This document shows, piece after piece, positions 47,396 to 56,406 of a stretch of 64,000 bases of DNA (position 1 is the stretch's first letter; every line of letters starts with the position of its first letter). Source of the DNA: an uncultured Bacteroidales bacterium (GTDB lineage Bacteria; Bacteroidota; Bacteroidia; Bacteroidales; F082). The position numbers and the translations under genes were made by a program. The notes beneath the pieces are model-generated. The model was given only the letters and a program-made list of their open reading frames with translations. It searched no databases and was not told the DNA's origin. The stretch spans positions 114,219-178,218 of the forward strand of contig CAMJRR010000003.1 of NCBI GenBank assembly GCA_946408345.1, given 5' to 3'.

Positions 47396-48154
47396 ATGAA
47401 CAATAACGAAAAGAAAGACAAGAGCGTAGCTATAGCAGGGACGATCGTCGTCCATGCTTTGATTGTGCTCGTCTTGTTCTTGATGGCATTCAGGACACCT
47501 TTGCCACTTCCAGGAGAAGAAGGTGTTGAGGTCGACTTGGGCATGATGGATCAAGGCATGGGCAATATCCAACCCGAGAAGCCTGCCATTCCCATGGCTG
47601 CTCAACCTCAGCAACAACAAAACAAGAGCAAGGAAGATATCGTCACCCAAAATGACGATGAGGCACCTGCCATCGAAAAGCCCAAAAACACCAAGCCAAA
47701 GCAGGAAAAACCTACCGAAGAACCTAAACCTACCGTCAACCAAAGGGCTTTGTTCAAAGGCAACAACAATCCCCAAGCAGGCGGTTCGGAAGGCGTCACT
47801 GGGCAACCTGGCGACCAAGGTAATCCAAATGGACTAGCTGGCATCAAGAAATATGATGGAAATGGTGGCAAAGGCAACGGAACCGGTTACGACCTTGGAG
47901 GCCGTGGTGCCAAATCGTTGCACCGCCCCAATGATGACTTCAGTGAGGAAGGCATCGTGGTAGTAGATATCTGGGTGGATCGTCATGGCAAAGTGACGCG
48001 AGCTGAAGTCGCCACCAAAGGCACAACCGTAATCAACAGCGACATGCGTCAAAAGGCCAAACAGGCTGCTTTGCGCTCGTCTTTTGCTTCCGACCCCAAT
48101 GCTCCCGAAGAGCAACACGGCACCATCACTTATACTTTTGTCATCAATCAATAA
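47396..48154 (+). CDS. tonB: TonB-family energy transducer
   Basis: A 252-residue protein: one N-terminal helix (about 11-30), a Pro/Gln/Lys-rich periplasmic spacer (about 55-115) with EPKP motifs, a Gly/Asn-rich stretch (about 125-170) and a C-terminal TonB domain (about 180-250, EEGIVVVDIWVDRHGKVTRAEV, AALRSSF). It relays the ExbBD proton force to TonB-dependent receptors. Closing of the spacer with a glycine-rich segment is a Bacteroidota variant. Confidence 0.9.
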   Translation: MNNNEKKDKSVAIAGTIVVHALIVLVLFLMAFRTPLPLPGEEGVEVDLGMMDQGMGNIQPEKPAIPMAAQPQQQQNKSKEDIVTQNDDEAPAIEKPKNTKPKQEKPTEEPKPTVNQRALFKGNNNPQAGGSEGVTGQPGDQGNPNGLAGIKKYDGNGGKGNGTGYDLGGRGAKSLHRPNDDFSEEGIVVVDIWVDRHGKVTRAEVATKGTTVINSDMRQKAKQAALRSSFASDPNAPEEQHGTITYTFVINQ

Positions 48155-48166
48155 GAGAAATATGGA

Positions 48167-48258
48167 ATTATGAATGTGAAATGCTGAATGACGCGAAGCG
48201 ACGCTAGTCTTAGCCTCATTCAGCATTCATCATTCAGCATTCATCATTCAGCATTCAT
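48167..48258. repeat. 14-bp tandem repeats with an inverted copy upstream of folC
   Basis: CATTCAGCATTCAT occurs three times in perfect tandem (48217-48230, 48231-48244, 48245-48258) plus a partial copy. ATGAATGTGAAATGCTGAATG (48170-48190) is an inverted, expanded copy, separated by a 26-bp centre ACGCGAAGCGACGC... A hairpin can form between the arms. Confidence 0.9.
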
Positions 48259-48277
48259 CATTATTAAATAATCGCCT

Positions 48278-49564
48278 ATGAATTACTCCGAGACTCTCGA
48301 CTGGATGTTCAACAAGCTCCCGATGTACCAACGCATCGGAGCCGCCGCCTACAAAGCGGACTTAAATAACACCATACAACTCCTCAATCTATTAGACAAC
48401 CCACAAAACAACTTCAAGTCGGTGCATGTGGCTGGCACCAACGGCAAGGGCTCCACTTCCCACATGTTGGCTTCTGTGTTTCAAGAAGCAGGTTATAAGA
48501 CAGGGCTTTACACCTCGCCTCACCTCCGTGACTTTCGCGAACGCATCCGCATCAACGGGGAGATGATCCCTGAAGAGAATGTGGTGCAGTTCATCGACAA
48601 CTACAAGGAAAAGTTTGAAGCCATGGAGCTCTCCTTCTTCGAGATGACCGTAAGCATGGCATTCGATTATTTCTCAAAAGAAAAAATTGACATTGCTATC
48701 GTCGAGGTGGGCATGGGTGGCAGATTAGACTCTACCAATCTCATCACGCCTGAACTAAGCATCATCACCAACATCGATTTCGACCACATGAAGTTTTTGG
48801 GTGACACAAGAGCCAAAATCGCCTACGAAAAGGCGGGCATCATCAAGCCCAACATTCCTGTTGTCATAGGAGAGACGCATCCCGAAACCCAGCAGGTTTT
48901 CATCGACAAGGCCAAAGAATGCAATAGTCCTATCTTCTTCGCCGATCAAATCTTTGATTGCGACAAAATCCATATCGAGTCGGACACCGAACAACAATAC
49001 GATGTTTGGAAAAACAGCGAGCTTTACATGGAAGCTCTTGAGATTCCGCTGATGGGTAACTACCAACAAAAAAACCTGACCACGGTGATGTGTGCCCTCG
49101 ATCTGCTGCGTGATAAGTTCAATCTCACCGAAGACAACATCCGCGACGGCATCGCCAAGGTTATTCGCAACACCCATCTGATGGGTCGCTGGCAAATCTT
49201 ATGCAAAGATCCACTCACCATCGCCGATACGGGACACAACGTGGCAGGTATCACCGAAGTCGTACGTCAATTGGCTGAAATGAGCTACGGAAAACTGCAT
49301 TTTGTCCTTGGCATGGTCAACGACAAAGACATCGAAAGTGTATTGCAATTGCTTCCTCGCGGAGCCGAATACTATTTCTGCAAGGCTGATATTCCCAGAG
49401 GATTGGATGCCAATGTCTTAGCACAGAAAGCCTTTGACATGGGCTTGCGTGGACAAGTGTTTGAGTCCGTCAACCATGCCTATCGTTCTGCTGTCAACAA
49501 CGCCCATTTCGGTGATGTGGTCTTCATCGGCGGCAGCAATTTCACCGTTGCCGAGGTGGTGTAA
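48278..49564 (+). CDS. folC: Folylpolyglutamate synthase/dihydrofolate synthase
   Basis: A 428-residue Mur-ligase-fold enzyme: P-loop VAGTNGKGSTSHML (about 50-63), YTSPHLRDFRERI (about 77-90), MGGRLDSTN (about 147-155), NIDFDHMKFLG, and IADTGHNVAG (about 310-319). It adds glutamates to folate and may also make dihydrofolate. Transcribed alone after a repeat region; convergent with mazG 15 bp away. Confidence 0.94.
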   Translation: MNYSETLDWMFNKLPMYQRIGAAAYKADLNNTIQLLNLLDNPQNNFKSVHVAGTNGKGSTSHMLASVFQEAGYKTGLYTSPHLRDFRERIRINGEMIPEENVVQFIDNYKEKFEAMELSFFEMTVSMAFDYFSKEKIDIAIVEVGMGGRLDSTNLITPELSIITNIDFDHMKFLGDTRAKIAYEKAGIIKPNIPVVIGETHPETQQVFIDKAKECNSPIFFADQIFDCDKIHIESDTEQQYDVWKNSELYMEALEIPLMGNYQQKNLTTVMCALDLLRDKFNLTEDNIRDGIAKVIRNTHLMGRWQILCKDPLTIADTGHNVAGITEVVRQLAEMSYGKLHFVLGMVNDKDIESVLQLLPRGAEYYFCKADIPRGLDANVLAQKAFDMGLRGQVFESVNHAYRSAVNNAHFGDVVFIGGSNFTVAEVV

Positions 49565-49579
49565 GCTTGTTTCTACTAT

Positions 49580-50356
49580 TTACGGGCAAAGATTCTTAGC
49601 ATCTTTCCAATATGAAATCATCTCTTCTAGGTTGAGGTGTTGTACACCTTTGCCTTGTTCGCGTGCGCGCTGCTCGACATGACCAAAGCGTTCACGGAAT
49701 TTCTTATTGGTTTTCTCCAAAGCATCGTCGGGGTTCACACCGATATAGTTGCCATAGGCAGCCAAAGCAAACAGCAAGTCGCCATATTCCGACTCAATCT
49801 TGGCCGTATTGTCTGGTTTTTGCAATTCTTCAAAGAGCTCGTCTTTCTCCTCTTCCACCTTTTGCCAAGCCTGACTTGTCTCGGGCCAACGAAATCCCAC
49901 GCCAGCGGTTTTCTGAGCCATACGGTAGGCTTTCAATAGTGAGGGCAAGCCGTCGGGGACTCCACCCAACACACTACGATTGTGTTCCCGTTCCAACTTG
50001 ATTTTCTCCCAATTCTGCTCCACCTGTTCTGCATTTTCAACTTTCTCGTTACCAAAGATATGCGGATGACGCACAATCATCTTCTCACAAATTCCATTGA
50101 GCACATCGGCAATGTCGAAGGCACCCTGTTCCTGCCCTATCTTAGCATAGAAGACAAGGTGCAACATGAGGTCACCGAGTTCCTTCTTTACCTCATTGAG
50201 GTCATCGTTAAGGATGGCTTGACTAAGTTCATAGGTTTCCTCGATGGTAAGATGGCGCAAGCTGTGGATCGTCTGGGTACTATCCCACGGGCAACCCGCA
50301 CGCACTGCGTCCATAATATCCAGCAAACGCTTGAATGCAACTAATCTTTCGTCCAT
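49580..50356 (-). CDS. mazG: Nucleoside triphosphate pyrophosphohydrolase MazG
   Basis: A 258-residue all-alpha protein with two MazG domains. The start at 50356 (MDERLVAFKRLLDIMDAVR) follows a -7 box; the track adds eight residues. Domain 1: GCPWDSTQTIHSLRHLTIEETYELSQAI with the metal-binding EExYE box (about 40-45); domain 2: KVEEEKDELFEELQ and ESEYGDLLFAL (about 175-205). It hydrolyses NTPs and aberrant nucleotides to NMPs and PPi. Confidence 0.93.
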   Translation of the reverse strand: MDERLVAFKRLLDIMDAVRAGCPWDSTQTIHSLRHLTIEETYELSQAILNDDLNEVKKELGDLMLHLVFYAKIGQEQGAFDIADVLNGICEKMIVRHPHIFGNEKVENAEQVEQNWEKIKLEREHNRSVLGGVPDGLPSLLKAYRMAQKTAGVGFRWPETSQAWQKVEEEKDELFEELQKPDNTAKIESEYGDLLFALAAYGNYIGVNPDDALEKTNKKFRERFGHVEQRAREQGKGVQHLNLEEMISYWKDAKNLCP

Positions 50357-50376
50357 GACTACACTTGATTTTGAGC

Positions 50377-50385
50377 GCAAAAGTA
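50377..50385 (-). promoter_or_regulatory. -7 promoter box of mazG
   Basis: TACTTTTGC on the minus strand, 21 bp from the mazG start. Confidence 0.55.
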
Positions 50386-50395
50386 AGGAATTTTG

Positions 50396-50404
50396 TATTT
50401 TTGC
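50396..50404 (+). promoter_or_regulatory. -7 promoter box of the PagL-like operon
   Basis: TATTTTTGC ends only 7 bp before the ATG at 50412, so the transcript would be nearly leaderless if this box is used. Confidence 0.5.
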
Positions 50405-50411
50405 AGACTCA

Positions 50412-51608
50412 ATGGAAAAACAAAAGTTCCATATCTTATTCTTCCTCCTGTCCTTATTGGCATTTGTAAAGACAGCAGAAGCACAACTGAGTCACCGCAA
50501 CTATGAAATCGAGGCTCGGGTACACTATGGCTACATGTATTTCCAAAACGATGAATACCACTCTGCCTTAGGACGTTATAGCCGCCACACACCAAGTTAC
50601 GAATTCTCGCTGCACCGCAACACTTACGGGCAGCACCGCTGGGAAGTGTTGCACAACTACCCTTCCATCGGACTTACCTTCTACTATTCAGGCTTCGGCA
50701 ACGACAGCATCTCTGCCGAGCTGGGAAAAGTGTTTGCCCTTTATCCCTTCATCAATTTTCCCATCACTCCTGGCGAATCGAGTAGGTTGACCTTTAAATT
50801 GGGCGTGGGCGTGTCCTATCTCACCAACAAATTTGACCCCAAGGAGAATTACCACAACTATGCCATAGGCTCGCATGTGAACGCAGCCATTAACCTGTCG
50901 TTTGAGTACCGTCAGCGTATCGTTGACCGCTTGCATTGGGTAACCTCAGCTGGCTTGACCCACTTTTCCAACGGGGCCACACGCTCCCCAAACATGGGCA
51001 TCAACATCCTCAGTGCAGCCACAGGCCTATCGTGGTATCTGGCATCGCCCAAAAAGCACATCGACAAGAAATTGCGCCCTAAAAACTACCTCTTTGAATT
51101 TGACGGCAAGCGGCATTTCGTCACAGATTATCAATATACAATGGGCATCAAAGACATGAGCCAGCAATATGGCACACACGAGTATTTCCTTGTCCATGAT
51201 TTGGCCGCCAACTTTATGTTCCAAATCACTGAACGCGACCGATTGGGACTTGGAATCGAATTGGTTTACGACAACTCTGACAAAATCACCAAGCCCGATT
51301 GGGATATCTACCTGAAACCAGGCTTCCTGTTAGCTTACGAAATGATGCTCGACCGCGTCAGCTTCATGTTCAATCTTGGCATTCGCAACAACGTTCCCTT
51401 AAACTCACCGACATACGGGTTGCTGTTCTATCAAAAAGTCGCTGCCCGATACTATTTCAACGAGAACCTGTTTGCCACGCTTGCCTTTACCACCTATGAC
51501 ATCAAGGCCGACTTCATTAGCTTCGGCATTGGCTACCATATCCAACACAAGTACTATTTACCTCGCTATGAAAAGAAACGCCATCGTAGCCCTGTTTTTC
51601 CTCGTTAG
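50412..51608 (+). CDS. Acyloxyacyl hydrolase, PagL-like outer-membrane lipid A deacylase
   Basis: A 398-residue outer-membrane protein starting MEKQKFHILFFLLSLL at 50412; the track's 56-residue extension overlaps mazG. Signal peptide to AEAQ. The barrel contains the PagL-type active site LTHFSNGATRSPNMGIN with the His-Ser pair at about 184 and 186. The protein is larger than Pseudomonas PagL (about 170 residues): residues 220-398 add further barrel strands (GIELVYDNSDK, ISFGIGYHI). It would remove an acyl chain from lipid A at the surface. The next gene starts within its last 41 bp. Confidence 0.82.
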   Translation: MEKQKFHILFFLLSLLAFVKTAEAQLSHRNYEIEARVHYGYMYFQNDEYHSALGRYSRHTPSYEFSLHRNTYGQHRWEVLHNYPSIGLTFYYSGFGNDSISAELGKVFALYPFINFPITPGESSRLTFKLGVGVSYLTNKFDPKENYHNYAIGSHVNAAINLSFEYRQRIVDRLHWVTSAGLTHFSNGATRSPNMGINILSAATGLSWYLASPKKHIDKKLRPKNYLFEFDGKRHFVTDYQYTMGIKDMSQQYGTHEYFLVHDLAANFMFQITERDRLGLGIELVYDNSDKITKPDWDIYLKPGFLLAYEMMLDRVSFMFNLGIRNNVPLNSPTYGLLFYQKVAARYYFNENLFATLAFTTYDIKADFISFGIGYHIQHKYYLPRYEKKRHRSPVFPR

Positions 51609-52356
51609 CCTGATAGTTGCGTCATGCAGTAAGGTGGAGACATTGTTCACCAATGGCGAACCCGTTACCGAGCAGCGCAGTCTTGGCCAACGTTTTAATG
51701 TCATCAAAATGTACAACAACGTGAATGTCAAGTTGGTGCACGATGATCATCCGCGTTTGGAACTGACTTGTCCCGAAAACCTCATCGATAAAGTAACAAC
51801 CGAAATCGATGACGATACCTTGGTCATCAAAAACGAGAATGACTACAACTGGCTTAGAAGTTTCGACTACAGCATCGACCTGACCGTGTATTACGATAGT
51901 CTGCGCCAAATCGACTTCGCCTCAGTCGGAAACCTCATTTGCACCGACTCTATCAGAGGCATCAGAGAGTCTACTATTGACACCATCGAGGCTATCATTG
52001 ATACCGTTTGGACGCAAGCTTTCAATCTCAACATTAAAGAAGGTTGTGGCGACATTGATTTGACTTTCAGCTGCGACGTGATAAAATGCGACTTCAGCAA
52101 TGGCACATCTTTGGTAACTCTGAGAGGCATTGCCCAATATACAGAAATCATGATGAGGAGTTATGGTGCAGTACATGCCGAAAACCTCAATTCCAACTTC
52201 GTCAGAATGCAATCGCATTCCACCAACGATGCCTACGTTTGGGCAAGATCCAAGCTTACCGTATGGCTCCATAGTATTGGAAACGTGTATTATAAAGGGA
52301 ACCCATGGGTCATACAAGAATGCACCAACGACGGTCGAGTTTATAAATTAGAATAA
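51568..52356 (+). CDS. DUF2807 (GIN) domain lipoprotein
   Basis: A 262-residue lipoprotein; start at 51568 (MKRNAIVALFFLVSLIVASC), lipobox Cys at 20, instead of the track's upstream start. The body is a DUF2807 beta-helix-like domain (FNVIKMYNNVNVKLVHDD, IDFASVGNLICTD, GCGDIDLTFSCDVIKCD). It overlaps the PagL-like gene by 41 bp, so translation is coupled. Function unknown. Confidence 0.82.
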   Translation: MKRNAIVALFFLVSLIVASCSKVETLFTNGEPVTEQRSLGQRFNVIKMYNNVNVKLVHDDHPRLELTCPENLIDKVTTEIDDDTLVIKNENDYNWLRSFDYSIDLTVYYDSLRQIDFASVGNLICTDSIRGIRESTIDTIEAIIDTVWTQAFNLNIKEGCGDIDLTFSCDVIKCDFSNGTSLVTLRGIAQYTEIMMRSYGAVHAENLNSNFVRMQSHSTNDAYVWARSKLTVWLHSIGNVYYKGNPWVIQECTNDGRVYKLE

Positions 52357-52456
52357 TTTTGTGAATCCGCATTTGAATATCAGATTTTGGTATGAAATTT
52401 GCATGTTTTAAACGAAAGATTTAACTATTTTCACGAACAAATAAATACTCAATAAA

Positions 52457-53857
52457 ATGAAAGCGTTAAGACTTATCCCTATCATTGCCTTGATGGTTTT
52501 CGCCAGCTGCTCAGCAAACCGTCAGATGGCTCAAGACGATGTCTACTATTCGCCTTATGGCAATACGGGCAATCGAATGGCTTCAGGTAACGGATCTTAT
52601 GTGAGTCCAAGCATCAGCAGCAACTCGGAATACGATTATCAAGCCTACTATTCCGACAGCAAGAATTACGTCAATAATGCCGAACCTGTTTATCAAACCA
52701 CGGAAACAGTGACCGACACCAACGGCGTAGTTTACACTACCACTGAGACTTATTATGATGCCGACTTTGCCACGCGCATCAAGCGTTTTGGCACGCAAGC
52801 ATCCTCTTCCTTAGACTATTATGACGATTATTATACTGGTGGCAGTGGCAACACCTACATCTATGTGGACAGCTACGATCCTTTCTATTGGGATTATTAT
52901 CCTAGCGTTTACGTCGGCTGGGGCTATCGTCCTTACTGGAGAACCTATTGGGGCTGGGATCCATATTGGAGCTACTCTTGGTATCCTTACTCCTACTGGG
53001 GTTATTCTTGGTATCCCTATTCCTACTATTGGAGCAATCCTTATTGGGCCTATGATTGGGGTTATCACGACCACTATTGGCATCACCCGCACCACCACTG
53101 GGATGGTCATGGTGGAAACCATGGCGGACACGGCGGAAGCGGTTTAAGCAACTATGTGGCTAGTGTACGTCACGGCAACAGCACGGCAGGCTCTATGAGT
53201 CACAGTGTGCAAAATGATCCCAGGACAATAAATGGTGGTAGCATGTCGGGCAGTGCCAGCAGTGCCAATGCAAGAGTAGGTAGCGGCGTATCTATGAGCC
53301 GTCCTACAGCCAACAGTAACACAACAGGACGTGTCGGTGCCAGTGCTTCAAGCCGGACTAATACAAGCAGACCCACGGTGAGCAGCCGTCCCGCTAGCAG
53401 TAACAGACCTACTGCAGGCACCAGCGGTCGCACGGGCAATGCATCGGCCAGCCGTCCTTCTGGCTCAAGCAGCGCCCGCACAGGCAGCCAAAGCAGCGAA
53501 CGTCAGAGCTACACCTCGCCCAGCAGTAGCCGTCCCTCACGCTCAAGCTCTGAATATGTGCGCCCGCAAAACTCATCCTCTTCACATTCCTCTTCAACGA
53601 GCATCAACAGAGGTAGCAGAAGCAACAGCTCAAGCGGTTCCTACAACAGAAGCAACTCATCAAGCAGCAGCTATAACAGAAGCAGTTCGCCTTCGAGAAG
53701 TTCCTCTTCAAGTTCGGGACGTAGTTCAAGCAGCAGCTACAGTGGCGGAAGCCGCAGCTCAAGCTCAAGCTCAGGTGTCAGCCGCGGCAGCTCAGGAGGC
53801 GGTGGCAGTCACAGTTCCTCTGGCGGTGGCCGTAGCTCAGGTGGTGGAAGAAGATAA
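52457..53857 (+). CDS. Surface lipoprotein with Tyr/Trp/His-rich and Ser-rich low-complexity regions
   Basis: A 466-residue lipoprotein (MKALRLIPIIALMVFASC, Cys at 18). Residues 40-125 are polar with NTYIYVDSYD near the end; 125-215 are extremely rich in Tyr, Trp, Pro and Gly, with repeated SYSWYPYSY units and a His-rich segment HDHYWHHPHHHWDGHGG that could bind metal; 250-466 are Ser/Arg/Gly-rich repeats. No known domain. It is the third gene of an apparent PagL-GIN operon, 100 bp on, with a possible -7 box TAATTTTG at 52354. Strong terminator after it. Confidence 0.75.
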   Translation: MKALRLIPIIALMVFASCSANRQMAQDDVYYSPYGNTGNRMASGNGSYVSPSISSNSEYDYQAYYSDSKNYVNNAEPVYQTTETVTDTNGVVYTTTETYYDADFATRIKRFGTQASSSLDYYDDYYTGGSGNTYIYVDSYDPFYWDYYPSVYVGWGYRPYWRTYWGWDPYWSYSWYPYSYWGYSWYPYSYYWSNPYWAYDWGYHDHYWHHPHHHWDGHGGNHGGHGGSGLSNYVASVRHGNSTAGSMSHSVQNDPRTINGGSMSGSASSANARVGSGVSMSRPTANSNTTGRVGASASSRTNTSRPTVSSRPASSNRPTAGTSGRTGNASASRPSGSSSARTGSQSSERQSYTSPSSSRPSRSSSEYVRPQNSSSSHSSSTSINRGSRSNSSSGSYNRSNSSSSSYNRSSSPSRSSSSSSGRSSSSSYSGGSRSSSSSSGVSRGSSGGGGSHSSSGGGRSSGGGRR

Positions 53858-53886
53858 TTTGAGAGCCACATCAATTGATTGAGAAT

Positions 53887-53932
53887 AAAAGACTACCTTT
53901 GCGGTTTAAATTGCAAGGTAGTCTTTTTTTAT
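53887..53932 (+). terminator. Rho-independent terminator of the WYH-rich lipoprotein
   Basis: AAAGACTACCTTGC and GCAAGGTAGTCTTT, 14-bp arms around GGTTTAAATT, followed by TTTT. The A tract on the other side makes it bidirectional. Confidence 0.88.
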
Positions 53933-53942
53933 TCTGTCGACC

Positions 53943-55409
53943 ATGAAGAGAATTTTTACGACCGTCATTACTCTCCTTTGTTTTCTGTCAGCCTTTGCCC
54001 AAGGTGCAGATGACGCTTGCCTGTTTTCGCAAACTTATTATCAAGGCACGGCCAAGGCTTTGGGCATGGGCAATGCCATGGGCGCTGTAGGAGGCGACAT
54101 GACCGCCATCAACATCAACCCCGCTGGAATGGGCATTTATCGCAGCAACGAATTCACCACTTCACTCAACCTGCTCGATAATTACCATTCATCACACTAT
54201 TATGGGACCCAAACAAGTGGGAACAAGACTCGCCTCTCGATTCCTAACATCGGATGGATCAGCACAAAACAAAGGAGCAACTACCGCCCTCTCCGTTCCA
54301 CCCAATTCGGCATAGGACTAACCCGTATCAACGACTACAACATCCGCACCTACGCCCAAGGGCTAAACCCTACCAGCTCGAGAACGAACAACCCCACTTT
54401 TCTATCGCAAATAGAAGGCATCCATTATGAGGACTTGCCGTCCGACATCTGGCCTTATTGGAACACATATCTCATCGACCATCAGTATAGCGACCACTGG
54501 TATTACACCAGCAACGTCCCAGAAAACAATGTTTGGCAATCGCTTGAGTGCGACTTCAAAGGCCGTTCCGAGGAATGGAGCTTTTCGGGAAGCGCCAATT
54601 TTTCCGAAAAGTTGTTTGTCGGCATCAGCCTCAATCTGACCCACATCAAACGGACAGGCAACATGGTTACAGGGGAAAACAAGAAACAAGGTGACAACGT
54701 CGACTTCGAGTCATGGAGTTTCTCAGAAGAACTCTGCAGCAACGCTATGGGTTGCAATGCAAAAATTGGAGTTATTTATCACCTTAACAGACTTATCCGA
54801 CTAGGTTGTGCTTTCCATACCCCTTCACTCTACTCTTTCGACGAATCGAGGCAAACCATGACGAAATCCCAATTTGAAACCTCAGGGCTGCACACTTATA
54901 CCAGCCAAGAATACAACTACGAATACACCTTCATCAAACCGCTGAAATGGGTGGGTAGCATGGCTTTCGTTATCGGACAGCAAGGTATTATCAGCCTCGA
55001 TGCGGAATACACCAATTTCGGTGCTGCGTATTTCAAAGACACAAAAGATGAAAACGATCCTGACTATTATGATTACACGCCAAAAAATGATAAAATAAGG
55101 GAAACCTACGGAAAGACATTCAATTTCCGTTTGGGCACTGAATGGTCGTTGGGTACTTCCTATCTAAGAGCAGGAGCTGCCTACTACGGCAGTCCCTTCG
55201 GCTTGGGTGAATCAGGCGGTAGCGTCAAAAAAGCTTCATGTGGCATTAGCGTTCCCGTTTCAGAAAGCACCACCTTTGATTTTGCATACGAGTTCAGCCA
55301 TGGAAAGACCTATACTTTCCTATATGATGCCGGTGACCTTGGTATTGAACCCATCACTCAAACGCAATTCAAGCATATTCTGACCACAACCCTCAAAGTG
55401 AGGTTTTAA
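53943..55409 (+). CDS. OmpP1/FadL-family outer-membrane transporter
   Basis: A 488-residue barrel protein; signal peptide to LSAFAQ. The N-terminal GTAKALGMGNAMGAVGGDMTAININPAGMG (about 37-66) is the FadL/TodX hallmark with the hatch segment; the rest alternates strands to a terminal aromatic-rich TTLKVRF. Family members import long-chain fatty acids and other hydrophobic molecules. It has its own terminator-like hairpin downstream. Confidence 0.88.
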   Translation: MKRIFTTVITLLCFLSAFAQGADDACLFSQTYYQGTAKALGMGNAMGAVGGDMTAININPAGMGIYRSNEFTTSLNLLDNYHSSHYYGTQTSGNKTRLSIPNIGWISTKQRSNYRPLRSTQFGIGLTRINDYNIRTYAQGLNPTSSRTNNPTFLSQIEGIHYEDLPSDIWPYWNTYLIDHQYSDHWYYTSNVPENNVWQSLECDFKGRSEEWSFSGSANFSEKLFVGISLNLTHIKRTGNMVTGENKKQGDNVDFESWSFSEELCSNAMGCNAKIGVIYHLNRLIRLGCAFHTPSLYSFDESRQTMTKSQFETSGLHTYTSQEYNYEYTFIKPLKWVGSMAFVIGQQGIISLDAEYTNFGAAYFKDTKDENDPDYYDYTPKNDKIRETYGKTFNFRLGTEWSLGTSYLRAGAAYYGSPFGLGESGGSVKKASCGISVPVSESTTFDFAYEFSHGKTYTFLYDAGDLGIEPITQTQFKHILTTTLKVRF

Positions 55410-55410
55410 A

Positions 55411-55442
55411 CAGGAAAGGCTGCCCGAAGACAGCCTTTCCTG
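55411..55442. terminator. Perfect 12-bp hairpin between convergent genes
   Basis: CAGGAAAGGCTG and CAGCCTTTCCTG flank an 8-nt loop between the FadL-like and zinc-ribbon genes. The T tract is weak (CCACTTTTG), but the symmetry suggests bidirectional termination. Confidence 0.7.
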
Positions 55443-55459
55443 ATCCACTTTTGTCACAA

Positions 55460-56395
55460 TCAATCTTTGTATTGCGCAATAATGCCTTTGTCGACAAGAA
55501 TTCGACCGCAATATTCGCAAACGATAATCTTCTTATGCGTACAGATGTCCAACTGATGTTGAGGGGGAATGCGATTGAAGCAACCTCCACAAGCCTCATC
55601 AAAGATGCCAACCACGGCGAGACCATTGCGGGCGTTCTTGCGGATGCGCTTGTAGGCCACCAAAAGACGATCCTCAACCAGCTTTTCGCACTCGGCTGAA
55701 CGTTGCAGCAACAGTTCTTCTTCTTTTTCAGTGCCTTCCACCAACGAATGCAGCTCGTCTTTCTTCTCTTTCAACGTGGCATTCAGCTCGGTAAGACGCA
55801 TTTGGGCATCTGCCACCTTAGCAGCCACCTCATTGTCCTTAGCCGTAATTTCTTTGATGCGCTTTTCTGAAAGTTGAATATCAAGGGTCTGATATTCGAT
55901 TTCCTTCGTCAAAGAATCGTATTCACGGTTGTTGCGGACGTTGTTCTGCTGTTCCTCGTATTTCTTGATGAGGGCTTCTGTTTCCTTAATCTTGATTTTA
56001 TAATCTGAGATGTCCTTTTGATGTTTCTTGCTCTCTTCCTTGAAGTTGGCGATACGGGTCTCCAAACCAGCAATTTCGTCCTCCATATCTTGGATTTCCA
56101 AAGGCAGATTGCCACGATAGGCTCTGATTTCGTCAATCTTAGAATCGACTTTCTGCAAAGTATAAAGGGCTACCAGTTTCCGCTCAACACTCACTTCTAT
56201 AGAATCTTCCGCCGGCTTGGGTTCTTCCTCTTTTACAGGTTGTACCTCTTCTTGAGGAGCAGCAGGAACTTCTTCTTCATCGGATTGTGCTTTAGCTTTA
56301 GTGGTTTTCTTTACCGTCTTCTTTGCTTCCTTAACCTCTTCTACTTCAGCAACTTCAGTTACCTCAGCAACTTCTTTATTTTCTTTCTTAGCCAT
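55460..56395 (-). CDS. C4-type zinc-ribbon coiled-coil protein (HP0958/CdsZ-like)
   Basis: A 311-residue protein: an acidic/lysine-rich, disordered N terminus (1-65), a long antiparallel coiled coil (about 70-245) with heptads, and a C-terminal zf-RING_7 zinc ribbon, CGGCFNRIPPQ...CEYCGRILV with two CxxC pairs (about 272-300). Family members include H. pylori HP0958 (FlgZ) and chlamydial CdsZ/CT398. It lies 11 bp after nif3, a common pairing. Role unclear; no flagellar genes are near. Confidence 0.87.
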   Translation of the reverse strand: MAKKENKEVAEVTEVAEVEEVKEAKKTVKKTTKAKAQSDEEEVPAAPQEEVQPVKEEEPKPAEDSIEVSVERKLVALYTLQKVDSKIDEIRAYRGNLPLEIQDMEDEIAGLETRIANFKEESKKHQKDISDYKIKIKETEALIKKYEEQQNNVRNNREYDSLTKEIEYQTLDIQLSEKRIKEITAKDNEVAAKVADAQMRLTELNATLKEKKDELHSLVEGTEKEEELLLQRSAECEKLVEDRLLVAYKRIRKNARNGLAVVGIFDEACGGCFNRIPPQHQLDICTHKKIIVCEYCGRILVDKGIIAQYKD

Positions 56396-56406
56396 ATTGT
56401 GATTAC

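Noticed and set aside
48217-48258. CRISPR array
   Set aside because: Repeats are 14 bp in direct tandem with no spacers; no cas genes in the window.
50244-50411. 56-residue extension of the PagL-like ORF
   Set aside because: Overlaps mazG and the divergent promoters; the signal peptide starts at 50412.
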